Source: Haloplasma contractile
GTDB lineage: Bacteria > Bacillota_I > Bacilli_A > Haloplasmatales > Haloplasmataceae
NCBI GenBank assembly: GCA_016841945.1
Contig: JAENYC010000014.1
Coordinates: 22,903-86,902 of the forward strand
Direction of reading: 5' to 3'
DNA: 64,000 bases
How positions within the stretch are numbered: the first letter of the stretch is position 1; each line of letters opens with the position of its first letter. The notes under the pieces were generated by a model that searched no databases, was not told where the DNA came from, and worked only from the letters and a program-made list of their open reading frames with translations. This document shows, one piece after another, positions 42,539 through 50,724 of the stretch. Made by a program: the position numbers and the translations under genes.

Positions 42539-43660
42539 TTAATACAATTTTAAAATATCATTTATGTCGCCATATTCTAAATTAAGGGAATCACTTACTG
42601 CTTTATAAGTAACTTTTCCATGACTCACATTAATTCCTAATAATAATCCTTCATCTTTAAGACATGCTTCTAATAGACCATTATTTGCTAGACTTAATGC
42701 ATATTTCATCGTCGCATTTGTTAATGCGAAAGTTGATGTTCTACTTGCAGCACCTGGCATGTTCGCCACTGAATAATGAACAACATCATGTTTTACATAA
42801 ACAGGGTCAGCATGTGTTGTAGGTCGATCAATGGTTTCAATACAGCCACCTTGATCAATCGCGATATCAACGATAACAGAACCTGGCTTCATTTGTTTAA
42901 CCATTTCTTCTGTCACGAGTTTTGGAGCTTTAGCACCAGGAATTAATACTGCACCGACTAATAAATCCGCTTCTTTAACTGCTTGTTCTAGATTATATTT
43001 ATTTGAATATAGTGTATTAATATCATTACCGAAAACATCATCTAAATAACGTAAGCGATCAATATTAATATCTAATATGGTCACATTTGCACCAAGTCCA
43101 ATCGCCATTTTAGCAGCATTGACACCTGCAACACCACCACCGACAATCACGACATTCCCTCTAGGGGTTCCTGGTACACCACTTAATAATATACCTTTTC
43201 CACCATTATATTTTAATAAATAGTTAGACCCAACAATGACTGACATTCTTCCAGCCACTTCACTCATCGGTTGCAAAAGAGGTAATCTATGGTCAGCAGA
43301 TTCAACTGTTTCATATGCAATCGCTGTCATTTTATACTTCATTAATTCTTCCGTCAATGTTTTATCAGCAGCTAAATGTAAATAAGTAAATAATAATAAA
43401 TCATCTCTAAAATACTTATATTCTGGAGCAATTGGTTCTTTCACTTTCATTACCATTTCACAAGCCCAAGCCTCAGCTGCAGTATCCACTATTTTAGCAC
43501 CAGCATTAATATACTCTTCATTACTAAATCCAGAGCCTAACCCACCATTTTTTTCAACAAATACTTGATGACCATTCGCTACAAATTGCATGACACCAGC
43601 TGGCGTTACGGCGATACGATTTTCATTATTTTTTATTTCTTTTGGTACACCTATTTTCAT
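42539..43660 (-). CDS. ald: Alanine dehydrogenase
   Basis: NAD-dependent interconversion of L-alanine and pyruvate plus ammonia. The 373 residues match the family. MKIGVPKEIKNNENRIAVTPAGV is the conserved start, followed by VMKVKEPIAPEY, AYETVESADHRLPLLQPMSEVAGR, the NAD-binding GGGVAGVNAAKMAIGLGANV and VYVKHDVVHYSVANMPGAASRTST. The ATG at 43658-43660 follows GGGAGAG; an upstream frame start (43678) overlaps the SD. The pyruvate made by the neighbouring glutamate route could be aminated here, or alanine could feed the same pool. A cre-like site lies about 95 bp upstream. Own terminator follows. Confidence 0.96.
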   Translation of the reverse strand: MKIGVPKEIKNNENRIAVTPAGVMQFVANGHQVFVEKNGGLGSGFSNEEYINAGAKIVDTAAEAWACEMVMKVKEPIAPEYKYFRDDLLLFTYLHLAADKTLTEELMKYKMTAIAYETVESADHRLPLLQPMSEVAGRMSVIVGSNYLLKYNGGKGILLSGVPGTPRGNVVIVGGGVAGVNAAKMAIGLGANVTILDINIDRLRYLDDVFGNDINTLYSNKYNLEQAVKEADLLVGAVLIPGAKAPKLVTEEMVKQMKPGSVIVDIAIDQGGCIETIDRPTTHADPVYVKHDVVHYSVANMPGAASRTSTFALTNATMKYALSLANNGLLEACLKDEGLLLGINVSHGKVTYKAVSDSLNLEYGDINDILKLY

Positions 43661-43749
43661 GTTATCTCTCCCTTTCATTTATTTACACCTCTATTTTAAC
43701 ACTAACTTTTAAAAAATGATAGTAAATTTTGTGCATTTTTTCATTTTTA

Positions 43750-43763
43750 TGATAGCGTTTTTA
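43750..43763. promoter_or_regulatory. cre-like site upstream of ald
   Basis: TAAAAACGCTATCA on the minus strand matches the CcpA consensus TGWAARCGYTWWCA at 13 of 14 positions (second base differs). It lies in the 207-bp divergent region between ald and the plus-strand membrane gene. Confidence 0.4.
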
Positions 43764-43867
43764 TAAAACTATACCATTACTATTATGTACTACCTAGAAT
43801 TATTTACTCATATTTTTACTTTTTGAAAAATAGTATTATTATAGATAAACTATTAGGGTGATATTTT

Positions 43868-44554
43868 ATGACATTTCGCATTATTATAAAACAAACTTTT
43901 AGGGTCATTTATGATAATATCTTTCAAATCTCTATCCTTTTTTTCATTAATGTCATTGTAAATTTATTTCTTTTATTTTTTTTTAGTGTCATATCCCAAA
44001 TGATTTATATATACCTTTTATCTTTACCAATTTCTATATATATTAATACCTTCTTAACACTTTGTATAAAGGCATCTTTTGATTCAGTGAAGAAAAATCA
44101 ACCCATCATTAAATATATTAAACATTATTTATATGGTACCCTATTACTCTTCTTGATATATTTATTATTCCTTATAATTTTATCCATTATCATATTTATT
44201 CCCGTTGTAAAATCTTTAATGTTCTTATTACTGATTATTCTTATCCTAATTTATACACTATATTTTAGATTTATCCCTTATATAGCCATACTTACAGAAT
44301 CCTATCACAATCTCTATAAAAACACCTATATATTAATAAAAGATTATCTCTTATTATCCACACAAATCTTTTTTCTATTTGGTATTGGTATGTGTATCTT
44401 CTATACATTACAATACAATACTTTCAATACATATACAGAAACCGGAAATCATTTCTTTTACTTCCTATTATTCTTTACGATTTATCAAACCATCACTTTT
44501 TTATCCATCATCACTGACATCACCTTAATCACTTTATTATTTAAGAAAAAATAA
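43868..44554 (+). CDS. DUF624/YesL-like membrane protein
   Basis: A 228-residue protein with six hydrophobic segments, rich in Ile, Leu, Phe and Tyr. The start MTFRIIIKQTFRVIYDNIF and the pairwise helix arrangement with ITLIT-LLFKKK at the end recall the DUF624/YesL group, which often accompanies sugar ABC transporters; none is nearby. The RBS is weak (AGGGTGAT). It is transcribed divergently from ald, with about 200 bp between. Function unknown. Confidence 0.55.
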   Translation: MTFRIIIKQTFRVIYDNIFQISILFFINVIVNLFLLFFFSVISQMIYIYLLSLPISIYINTFLTLCIKASFDSVKKNQPIIKYIKHYLYGTLLLFLIYLLFLIILSIIIFIPVVKSLMFLLLIILILIYTLYFRFIPYIAILTESYHNLYKNTYILIKDYLLLSTQIFFLFGIGMCIFYTLQYNTFNTYTETGNHFFYFLLFFTIYQTITFLSIITDITLITLLFKKK

Positions 44555-44614
44555 TTTGACTAATAAATCATAACATAAATGTTAAAGATGATATGATGAA
44601 ATCAATACAAATGA

Positions 44615-44646
44615 TAAAAAAAACGCTTGTTATTTAACAAGCGTTT
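44615..44646 (-). terminator. Terminator of the DUF1576 operon
   Basis: Stem AAACGCTTGTT/AACAAGCGTTT (44621-44631, 44636-44646) with a T run on the minus strand. It may also stop the convergent plus-strand gene. Confidence 0.75.
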
Positions 44647-44656
44647 ATATTTTTAT

Positions 44657-45013
44657 CTAACGACCTCTTTTCCCTTTATTACGATATATAATGAGTTCTA
44701 ATTTATCCTCAGTTAAATCAACTTCAAATTCATCAATCATCATACCAACAATACTTAATTCAGTATCTGTATCACATTCACCGGTTAACTCCCAATAATA
44801 CTCTTCCATCTCTTCAGATTTATCACAGTTTAAACACTTAACCAATAAATCGATATCTTTTTCATCAACATGATGAATGAGTGCAGTAAATGTGATTTTA
44901 TAATGTTTTTTTTCTTCTATAATTCCTATATTAATATTATTAGACCCTATTTTAAATAAATAAGTTAATAATTCATCTACAATTTTTGATACTCTTTTTT
45001 TTATATGCTTCAT
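44657..45013 (-). CDS. Small soluble protein coupled to DUF1576
   Basis: A 118-residue acidic protein that I do not recognise. It has a Lys-rich amphipathic start (MKHIKKRVSKIVDELLTYLF), then a mixed strand-helix domain with LVKCLNCDKSEEMEEYYWEL and GMMIDEFEVDLTEDKLELIIY, and a basic tail NKGKRGR. Two Cys (CLNC) are spaced like a possible metal or thiol site. The start overlaps the end of the DUF1576 membrane gene by 4 bp, so the pair is translated together. A cytoplasmic accessory role for that membrane protein is inferred. Confidence 0.55.
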   Translation of the reverse strand: MKHIKKRVSKIVDELLTYLFKIGSNNINIGIIEEKKHYKITFTALIHHVDEKDIDLLVKCLNCDKSEEMEEYYWELTGECDTDTELSIVGMMIDEFEVDLTEDKLELIIYRNKGKRGR

Positions 45014-46278
45014 TTAATTTCTTCCTTCCTAAAAGCATCTATGATTGGTACCATAAATGTTGCTACAATCCCTGCAGAAAAACCATTATTATATAAATTA
45101 AGTCCGCCATGCAGTGTAACAACATTTAAGACAACTGATGAATGAATAAAACCAGCGATAATACCATAAAAAATTCCATAACCTCCGGCAATAGGTGCTA
45201 AAGATGTTCCAAACAGTGCTGCTAATACAATGACCGGATCATTAATCACCCAAATCTTTGTCAATGAACCTAAAAATACACCAATAAAAATTGGAATAAT
45301 ATTCTTAGGATGCTTACCAAAGGCACTAAAGCCAACTATCGTTAAAATACCACCAATTGCAGGTCCGCTTAGCGCTCCACCAACTAATAAAACATAAGAA
45401 GTAGCTATTACACCTGTTAATCCCATGTTAATGAGTGTTAATGCTATTCCTTCCAAAAATATATAGTCTGTTACCAATCGACCTGAAAAGGCTAATATCC
45501 TTTTATAATTTTTAAAAGATTTGTTGTTTTTTATATATCCTATAATAATTAAAAATATAAATAGGCTATATAAAAAGATACTAAATAAACCATTATTCCC
45601 TTCAGATATTACAAAACGAGTATTACCTATATAGCCATAGGACCTTAATATGGATACAAAAATCATTCCGATTAGACCAGCTGTAAAGCCAATATTATAT
45701 AGATTAAATCCGTTGTGCATTTTTAATAAGTGACTTGATAATGGAGGTAATATAAATCCAATGGTAATCGCAATAAAAATCCCTAATGGTATACCAATAT
45801 ACCAGTCTAAATAATTAGAAAACATCAATTCAGTTGCTGCTGGTGCTAATGTTGTCCCAAATAATGCTATGTATACATATTTTGCAAAACGTTCTTTTTG
45901 AACTCTAGAATATAACCAAACACCTAAAATGACAAACCAAACATTAAAGATATTTTTACCAAACAATGCAAAACCAGCAATAGTAAAAATCGCTGCATAA
46001 GATACACCGTTAAAACGAATTTTTAATCGATATAAAAGTAAAGTAAAAATCAAAGTTAATAATCCAGAATTAACAAAGCTAGCTCCTATTCCGCCAATTT
46101 TGATGTAATCGGTAATTAAAGTATCTCTACTTAAAACAATACGTTTTAATCCAAAAATAATGTTCTGAGGTGAATCAGATAATAAACCAAATAATATTAA
46201 GACAAGGGAAAAAATTAACAATATGTTAAACTTAAAACTATTGCTGTCACGCCTATCCTTATTATATTTTAAAATCAT
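45010..46278 (-). CDS. DUF1576 family membrane protein
   Basis: A 422-residue polytopic protein with about 12 membrane segments. It has an internal duplication: ITDYIKIGGIGASFVNSGLLTLIF and LVTDYIFLEGIALTLINMGLTGVIA head each half, FTIAGFALFGKNIFNVWFVILGVWLYS and LTIVGFSAFGKHPKNIIPIFIGVFLGS follow, and each half ends with a LHxGFNLYNIGFTAG / LHGGLNLYNNGFSAG motif. This two-fold pattern and length match DUF1576. Function unknown; the Gly/Asn motif in each half suggests a transporter-like site. Overlaps the 118-residue partner gene. Confidence 0.75.
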   Translation of the reverse strand: MILKYNKDRRDSNSFKFNILLIFSLVLILFGLLSDSPQNIIFGLKRIVLSRDTLITDYIKIGGIGASFVNSGLLTLIFTLLLYRLKIRFNGVSYAAIFTIAGFALFGKNIFNVWFVILGVWLYSRVQKERFAKYVYIALFGTTLAPAATELMFSNYLDWYIGIPLGIFIAITIGFILPPLSSHLLKMHNGFNLYNIGFTAGLIGMIFVSILRSYGYIGNTRFVISEGNNGLFSIFLYSLFIFLIIIGYIKNNKSFKNYKRILAFSGRLVTDYIFLEGIALTLINMGLTGVIATSYVLLVGGALSGPAIGGILTIVGFSAFGKHPKNIIPIFIGVFLGSLTKIWVINDPVIVLAALFGTSLAPIAGGYGIFYGIIAGFIHSSVVLNVVTLHGGLNLYNNGFSAGIVATFMVPIIDAFRKEEIK

Positions 46279-46466
46279 TGATACCTACCCTTACTTTATA
46301 TTTTTGGTGCAAGTATATAGGTATATTACCATAAAAAACATAAATAATAAACTCATTTAATTGACTTTATTTTTAATTAAAAATCTATTAATCATGAAAA
46401 TAACGTGATATTTAATAAAATGAAACAATTGAATATTTAAAATTCTTTTATTTACAAATTAATTTA

Positions 46467-46475
46467 TGCTATAAT
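46467..46475 (+). promoter_or_regulatory. Extended -10 promoter of the Mrp/Mbh module
   Basis: TGCTATAAT is a perfect TGnTATAAT extended -10, 31 bp before the mnhE ATG. The -35 region is poor, as expected for this promoter class. Confidence 0.5.
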
Positions 46476-46506
46476 AGTGATTAATAAATAATAAAGGTGG
46501 GTTCTA

Positions 46507-46980
46507 ATGGGATTAAAAAAAGGAGTAAATCTATTTTTTTATTTACTAATTTTTTGGCTATTACTGACTTTAAATTTAAATTACCTTAATATTATTGTTG
46601 GAATTTTTGTAAGTTTTATTGTCATGCTTTTATCTTATCCTATTATATTTTCTAAAGAAATTAGTCCAAAACCTTACTATTTTATAAAAATATTATTTTA
46701 TTGTCTTAAACTAATTTTACATATTTACAAGTCATCCATCTTTTATATTATTAACATCATATCAAAAGACTCACGATTAACGACAATAGAAGTTGAATTA
46801 AACATAACAAACCCCTTATTAATCAGTATCATCGCCAATTCTATTACCTTAACACCGGGGACATTAACCATTGATTACGTTGGAAATAAATTGACGGTCT
46901 TAGCTTTACTCAATGCAAAAGATAGTAAAGAGAAATTGATACAGGATATTAAAAATACCTATGAAAAAAATCTATTATAG
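46507..46980 (+). CDS. mnhE: Mrp-type Na+/H+ antiporter subunit E
   Basis: A 157-residue subunit of the MnhE/MrpE family (MbhA equivalent). It has two N-terminal membrane segments, the RxxL... region IYKSSIFYIINII, and the signature ISIIANSITLTPGTLTIDYVGNKLTVLALLNAKDS near residue 105-140. SD AAAGGTGGG precedes the ATG. It heads an operon of seven overlapping or near-overlapping genes in the order E-F-G-MbhD-MbhE/B-C-D, that of archaeal Mbh-linked Mrp modules. The complex is expected to exchange Na+ for H+ across the membrane. Confidence 0.9.
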   Translation: MGLKKGVNLFFYLLIFWLLLTLNLNYLNIIVGIFVSFIVMLLSYPIIFSKEISPKPYYFIKILFYCLKLILHIYKSSIFYIINIISKDSRLTTIEVELNITNPLLISIIANSITLTPGTLTIDYVGNKLTVLALLNAKDSKEKLIQDIKNTYEKNLL

Positions 46981-46991
46981 GAGGGATTGTT

Positions 46992-47252
46992 ATGTTTTTA
47001 CTTATTACATTATATTTATTAACTTGTTCAATATTGGCTTGTATCTTTCGCTTAATCATTGGTCCTACTATATGGGATAGATTATTAGCTTTAAATTTAA
47101 TATCAATTAAAACTATTATATTATTAAGTATCTATGGGGTATATACTAATCAACTCTTTTTAATTGACATTGCTTTGTCCTATGGCATTATCGGCTTCTT
47201 AACCATTACCTTATTATCAAAATTCATTGTAATGGGGGGGAGGCAAAAATGA
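46992..47252 (+). CDS. mnhF: Mrp-type antiporter subunit F
   Basis: An 86-residue protein with three membrane segments and the MnhF motif ILACIFRLIIGPTIWDRLLALNLISIK. Its TGA stop overlaps the ATG of mnhG (ATGA), which shows that TGA is read as stop in this organism. SD GGAGGG. Small structural subunit of the Mrp/Mbh module. Confidence 0.9.
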   Translation: MFLLITLYLLTCSILACIFRLIIGPTIWDRLLALNLISIKTIILLSIYGVYTNQLFLIDIALSYGIIGFLTITLLSKFIVMGGRQK

Positions 47253-47539
47253 TTGTGAACATATTACTTATTATTGCCTGGATTTATATTATTATCGGAA
47301 TGTTTGGAATATTTAAATTTAAAGCGTTACATGCTAGGTTATTATCTAGTACGACAATCGATACAGTCGCTTCATTAACCATTTTTATCGCTCTTATGGT
47401 TTACATAAAGGATTTATCCTTTATTATTCGACTATTATTAATTGTTGTCTTCATGTTGATTACTAACCCTATTAGCAATCATGTTATCATACGCTCTGCC
47501 TATTTAAATGGAATCTCTGTTAAAGAGGAGGAGGAATAA
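47249..47539 (+). CDS. mnhG: Mrp-type antiporter subunit G
   Basis: A 96-residue, three-segment membrane protein with the MnhG pattern IGMFGIFKFKALHARLLSSTTIDTVAS and ITNPISNHVIIRSAYLNG. It overlaps mnhF by 4 bp and ends one base before the next start. A GAGGAGGAGG stretch at its end doubles as the RBS of the next gene and encodes a Glu run. Confidence 0.9.
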   Translation: MIVNILLIIAWIYIIIGMFGIFKFKALHARLLSSTTIDTVASLTIFIALMVYIKDLSFIIRLLLIVVFMLITNPISNHVIIRSAYLNGISVKEEEE

Positions 47540-47540
47540 T

Positions 47541-48089
47541 ATGGTTATTATCGCTAACTTAATTCAAGTTTTACTGATTGCTATTTCAATATCAATTGTA
47601 TTCAGTAAAGATAATACAAGGGTTGTCGTTTTTCTCGCAAGCTTCTCACTACTATCTGCTTGTTTATATTTTCTAAACAAAGCCCCTGATGTGGCCCTTG
47701 CAGAAGTGGCAATAGGTAGTGCTATCATGCCGTTATTCTATATATTATCCATTTCTAAACAAAGAGAGTTCATTGTAATGAGTCATGTTGATGACGATTA
47801 TCTTAAAAATGAAAAAAATCAAAAAGGGAAGGGCTATCTCTTATTAGAAAATTTTACTGATTATTATAAGTTAAAATTATACATTTTCAATGATGCTGAA
47901 AAAGCAGAGTTAAAAGGTATATTTAGAAAATCAAACGTTGATTTAATTATAGAGAAAGATGAAAGTACAAATACCTATTTCTTAATAGGTAAACAAAGTA
48001 GTATATTAATGAATAAATTAGCTCAATTGGTTGAAAATGATGATAAAACAATTGTGGTTAAAGTGAAGGAGAGTGAAACACGTGATTAA
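47541..48089 (+). CDS. MbhD-like (DUF4040) subunit with extra C-terminal soluble domain
   Basis: The first 75 residues are a DUF4040/MbhD-type membrane domain (three segments, LNKAPDVALAEVAIGSAIMPLFYIL). It corresponds to part of the C-terminal region of MrpA, with the conserved Pro-Asp-Val-Ala-Leu and Glu. From about residue 80 follows a soluble domain of about 100 residues (DDYLKNEKNQKGKGYLLLENFTD..., NVDLIIEKDESTNTYFLIGK..., VVKVKESETRD) that MbhD proteins normally lack. The start is the ATG at 47541 after GAGGAGG; the in-frame start at 47508 lies within mnhG. Overlaps the next gene's start. Confidence 0.8.
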   Translation: MVIIANLIQVLLIAISISIVFSKDNTRVVVFLASFSLLSACLYFLNKAPDVALAEVAIGSAIMPLFYILSISKQREFIVMSHVDDDYLKNEKNQKGKGYLLLENFTDYYKLKLYIFNDAEKAELKGIFRKSNVDLIIEKDESTNTYFLIGKQSSILMNKLAQLVENDDKTIVVKVKESETRD

Positions 48090-48777
48090 AAAAATCTCCT
48101 TATTAATCATATTATTTATCATGTTAATTTTATTTATCCAAATGCAGTTTGATTTAAAAGGGTACTTAAATTATTTTTCTCATGAATATTTTTTATCCCA
48201 TACATATAAAGATACTGCATCTTCAAATATAGTGACGGGCATTTATCTAGATTACCGATTGTTTGATTCAATTTTTGAAGCGAGTATCTTACTCATTGTT
48301 GTATCAGGTATTGTATATATGACCACTAAAGAAGGAGAAGAAAACGAGCGAGTATTTATTTTTGAAAAGGTTAAAATATCAAATCTATTAACCATATTAA
48401 GTAGAGTACTGTATCCTTTTATGCTAATGTTTGGTGTATACATCATTATACATGGTCATTTATCACCTGGTGGTGGTTTTCAAGGAGGAGCTATCTTAGC
48501 AACTGCGGTGTTAATTACTTATTACATAGACCCAGATAAAATAACTAAATTCAGTCTTATTATCTTTTTAGAAAAATTATTATTCATATCAATTCTTATT
48601 ATTTCCTCCTTAAGTCTATTAACAAAAAATGTATTATTTACTAACTTTATACCTAATCAAACATCTAATACATATCGTAGTATCTTCTTAATATTACTCA
48701 ATTTACTGATTGGAATAAAAGTATCTTTAGGTCTTGTGAGTATCTTCTCATCATTTTTGAAGGAGGGACGTTCATGA
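48082..48777 (+). CDS. Fused MbhE / MnhB subunit
   Basis: The N-terminal 90 residues hold the MbhE signature (NIVTGIYLDYRLFDSIFEASILLIVVSGIVY), and the rest (from about 115) is MnhB (PFMLMFGVYIIIHGHLSPGGGFQGGAILATAVLITYYI). MbhE and MbhF are separate in archaeal Mbh and part of MrpA plus MrpB in classical Mrp, so this is a fused form. I use the GTG at 48082-48084, 10 bases after GGAG; the GTG at 48073 overlaps its own SD. It ends in TGA overlapping mnhC. Confidence 0.85.
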   Translation: MIKKISLLIILFIMLILFIQMQFDLKGYLNYFSHEYFLSHTYKDTASSNIVTGIYLDYRLFDSIFEASILLIVVSGIVYMTTKEGEENERVFIFEKVKISNLLTILSRVLYPFMLMFGVYIIIHGHLSPGGGFQGGAILATAVLITYYIDPDKITKFSLIIFLEKLLFISILIISSLSLLTKNVLFTNFIPNQTSNTYRSIFLILLNLLIGIKVSLGLVSIFSSFLKEGRS

Positions 48778-49103
48778 ATCCAATTTTATCATTTATTATT
48801 ATTTTAATTGGCATTTATGGTATTTGTACAAGTAAACATATTATAAAATCTATTGTTTGTTTTAATCTTATACAAACCGGTACTATTTTGTTGTTTTTAA
48901 ATCTTGGTTATTCAGAAGAAGGTCATATCCCCATTATAGGCGAGCAGATAGAAAAAATAGTAGATCCTATTCCACAAGCTCTTATGATTACAACCATTGT
49001 GATAGGTTCAACCATTACTGCTTTAGCACTTATTTTAAGCATTAAAATATTTCACTACTATGGCAGTCTATATTGGAAAGTAGTATTTGATAGGGAGGGT
49101 TAA
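48774..49103 (+). CDS. mnhC: Mrp-type antiporter subunit C (NuoK-like)
   Basis: A 109-residue NuoK-like protein with three membrane segments: IGIYGICTSKHIIKSIVCFNLIQTGTILLFLNLGY, then a loop with PIPQALMITTIVIGSTITALALIL. It has the Glu/Asn and P-Q-A-L-x-L/I-T motifs of MrpC. ATGA overlap with the preceding gene; the stop is one base before the mnhD ATG. Confidence 0.92.
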   Translation: MNPILSFIIILIGIYGICTSKHIIKSIVCFNLIQTGTILLFLNLGYSEEGHIPIIGEQIEKIVDPIPQALMITTIVIGSTITALALILSIKIFHYYGSLYWKVVFDREG

Positions 49104-49104
49104 A

Positions 49105-50700
49105 ATGGAATATATCCCGCTATATCTTATTTTTATACCTATAATCTCATCGATGATCATCTATTTATTTAATTTAAGAATCATCAACTATTTAATATTT
49201 ATTACCCAAGCAACTATTAGTGTACTGATGATTAAATATTTTCTTTTCATAAATAAAAATCCACAATTTGCATCAATCACAATCGGAGGATGGGATAAAA
49301 GAATTGGAATTGAATTAAAAAACGATGTATATTCCATCGCTTTTATCTTTTTAACTATTTTTATATGGACGATCGTTTCTATCTACTGTTTTGACAAACG
49401 TAAAAACGATGCAAAATTTTTATTCTTCTTATTATTTTTAGAAGGTGCTTTTTTAGCACTCCTTCAAACAAATGATTTATTTAATCTATTTGTTTTAATC
49501 GAAATTATATCTATTATATCAACAATTCTAATTATATTTAAAAAGGATGGTTTTGCTGTTAGAGCAGGACTATATTATCTCTTATTTAATAGTATCGGCT
49601 CAATTTTTTATTTACTTGGCATGATTATTATTTATAATATTTTTGGAACCCTTAACATCGATGTAATTAAGCATCATATACATTTAATTGACAATGATTT
49701 AATTATACATGCTGCCTTTATCCTTATGATGTCAGCCATTGGAGTTAAATCTGCTTTGTTTCCTGTTTTTACTTGGCTACCTAAAGCTCATGGTGCCGCA
49801 CCGTCATCAATATCAGCTTTACTGTCTGGGCTTATTGTAAAGTCTGGTTTATATGTCATGATAAAGGTTGACCATCTCTTTAATCTCTATACATTCAAAG
49901 AATATTTTTTTATCCTTGGTTTTTTTTCAGCTATCATCGGTATTCTATTTGCATTAAGTCAAAAAGATATAAAACAGATACTCGCCTATCATACAATATC
50001 TCAAATTGGTATTATATTAATGGGACTTAGTACAATCAATCAAATCACTTTTTACGGAGGTCTTTATCATATTATTAATCATGCCCTCTTTAAATCACTA
50101 TTATTTTTAGGTGCTGGGATGATCATAAGAACCTACAATATAAGACGTGTAACAGAAATTAGAGGTGTGTTTAAAACCATGCCATTAACGTCTATTTTTA
50201 TCATCGTAGGTATGTTATCTATAACCGGTGCGCCATTTTTTAATGGATTTATTAGTAAATCACTGATTGTACACGGTTTAAAAGAACAAACATTTATCTA
50301 CTTTTTATTCTTTATCATCAATATTGGTACGGCAACTTCATTCATCAAGTTCTCACAAATTTTCTTTGGAAAATCGAAACTAAAAGGTCAAGCAACAATA
50401 AATGAAAAAATCGCTTTATTTATTCTTTCGATTGCCTGCATCACTTTAGGACTTCATTTCAACTATTTCAATCAATACCTATTTCATGTTGAATCCCCTG
50501 TTGTAATACTTGACTTATATAACATCATGACTTACTTTATTACAATCATTATTGGATTTATTTTATATCAAACCATCATTAAAAAAGATTACCTTGTTTT
50601 TAAAAAAATTAGACATATGCATATAACATTTGAAACTACTAACTATTTATTAGTTTTATATATATTTACCATGATATTATGGAGTTTTAAAGCTTTATAA
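49105..50700 (+). CDS. mnhD: Mrp-type antiporter subunit D (NuoN/L-like ion pump)
   Basis: A 531-residue, about 14-TM proton-translocating subunit of the NuoL/M/N family. It shows FLEGAFLALLQTNDLFNLFVLIEIISII (essential Glu region), MSAIGVKSALFPVFTWLPKAHGAAPSSISALLSG (essential Lys region), LAYHTISQIGII and LYHIINHALFKSLLFLGAG. The ATG at 49105 follows GGGAGGG. It is the only large antiporter-like subunit here: a full MnhA (NuoL-like N-terminal part) is missing, as in Mbh-type modules. No hydrogenase or NADH-module genes follow. Confidence 0.93.
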   Translation: MEYIPLYLIFIPIISSMIIYLFNLRIINYLIFITQATISVLMIKYFLFINKNPQFASITIGGWDKRIGIELKNDVYSIAFIFLTIFIWTIVSIYCFDKRKNDAKFLFFLLFLEGAFLALLQTNDLFNLFVLIEIISIISTILIIFKKDGFAVRAGLYYLLFNSIGSIFYLLGMIIIYNIFGTLNIDVIKHHIHLIDNDLIIHAAFILMMSAIGVKSALFPVFTWLPKAHGAAPSSISALLSGLIVKSGLYVMIKVDHLFNLYTFKEYFFILGFFSAIIGILFALSQKDIKQILAYHTISQIGIILMGLSTINQITFYGGLYHIINHALFKSLLFLGAGMIIRTYNIRRVTEIRGVFKTMPLTSIFIIVGMLSITGAPFFNGFISKSLIVHGLKEQTFIYFLFFIINIGTATSFIKFSQIFFGKSKLKGQATINEKIALFILSIACITLGLHFNYFNQYLFHVESPVVILDLYNIMTYFITIIIGFILYQTIIKKDYLVFKKIRHMHITFETTNYLLVLYIFTMILWSFKAL

Positions 50701-50724
50701 TTTATATATGAAAGGAGGAAAGTT

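Noticed and set aside
46992..48777. Mollicute genetic code (TGA as tryptophan)
   Set aside because: mnhF and the mnhB-like gene end in TGA within ATGA overlaps at the family-typical length, mal also ends in TGA, and conserved tryptophans checked are TGG.
46507..50700. Complete membrane-bound hydrogenase or Nuo complex
   Set aside because: No catalytic hydrogenase, NuoB/C/D/I-like or ferredoxin gene is present in the flanks; only the antiporter-type subunits are there.
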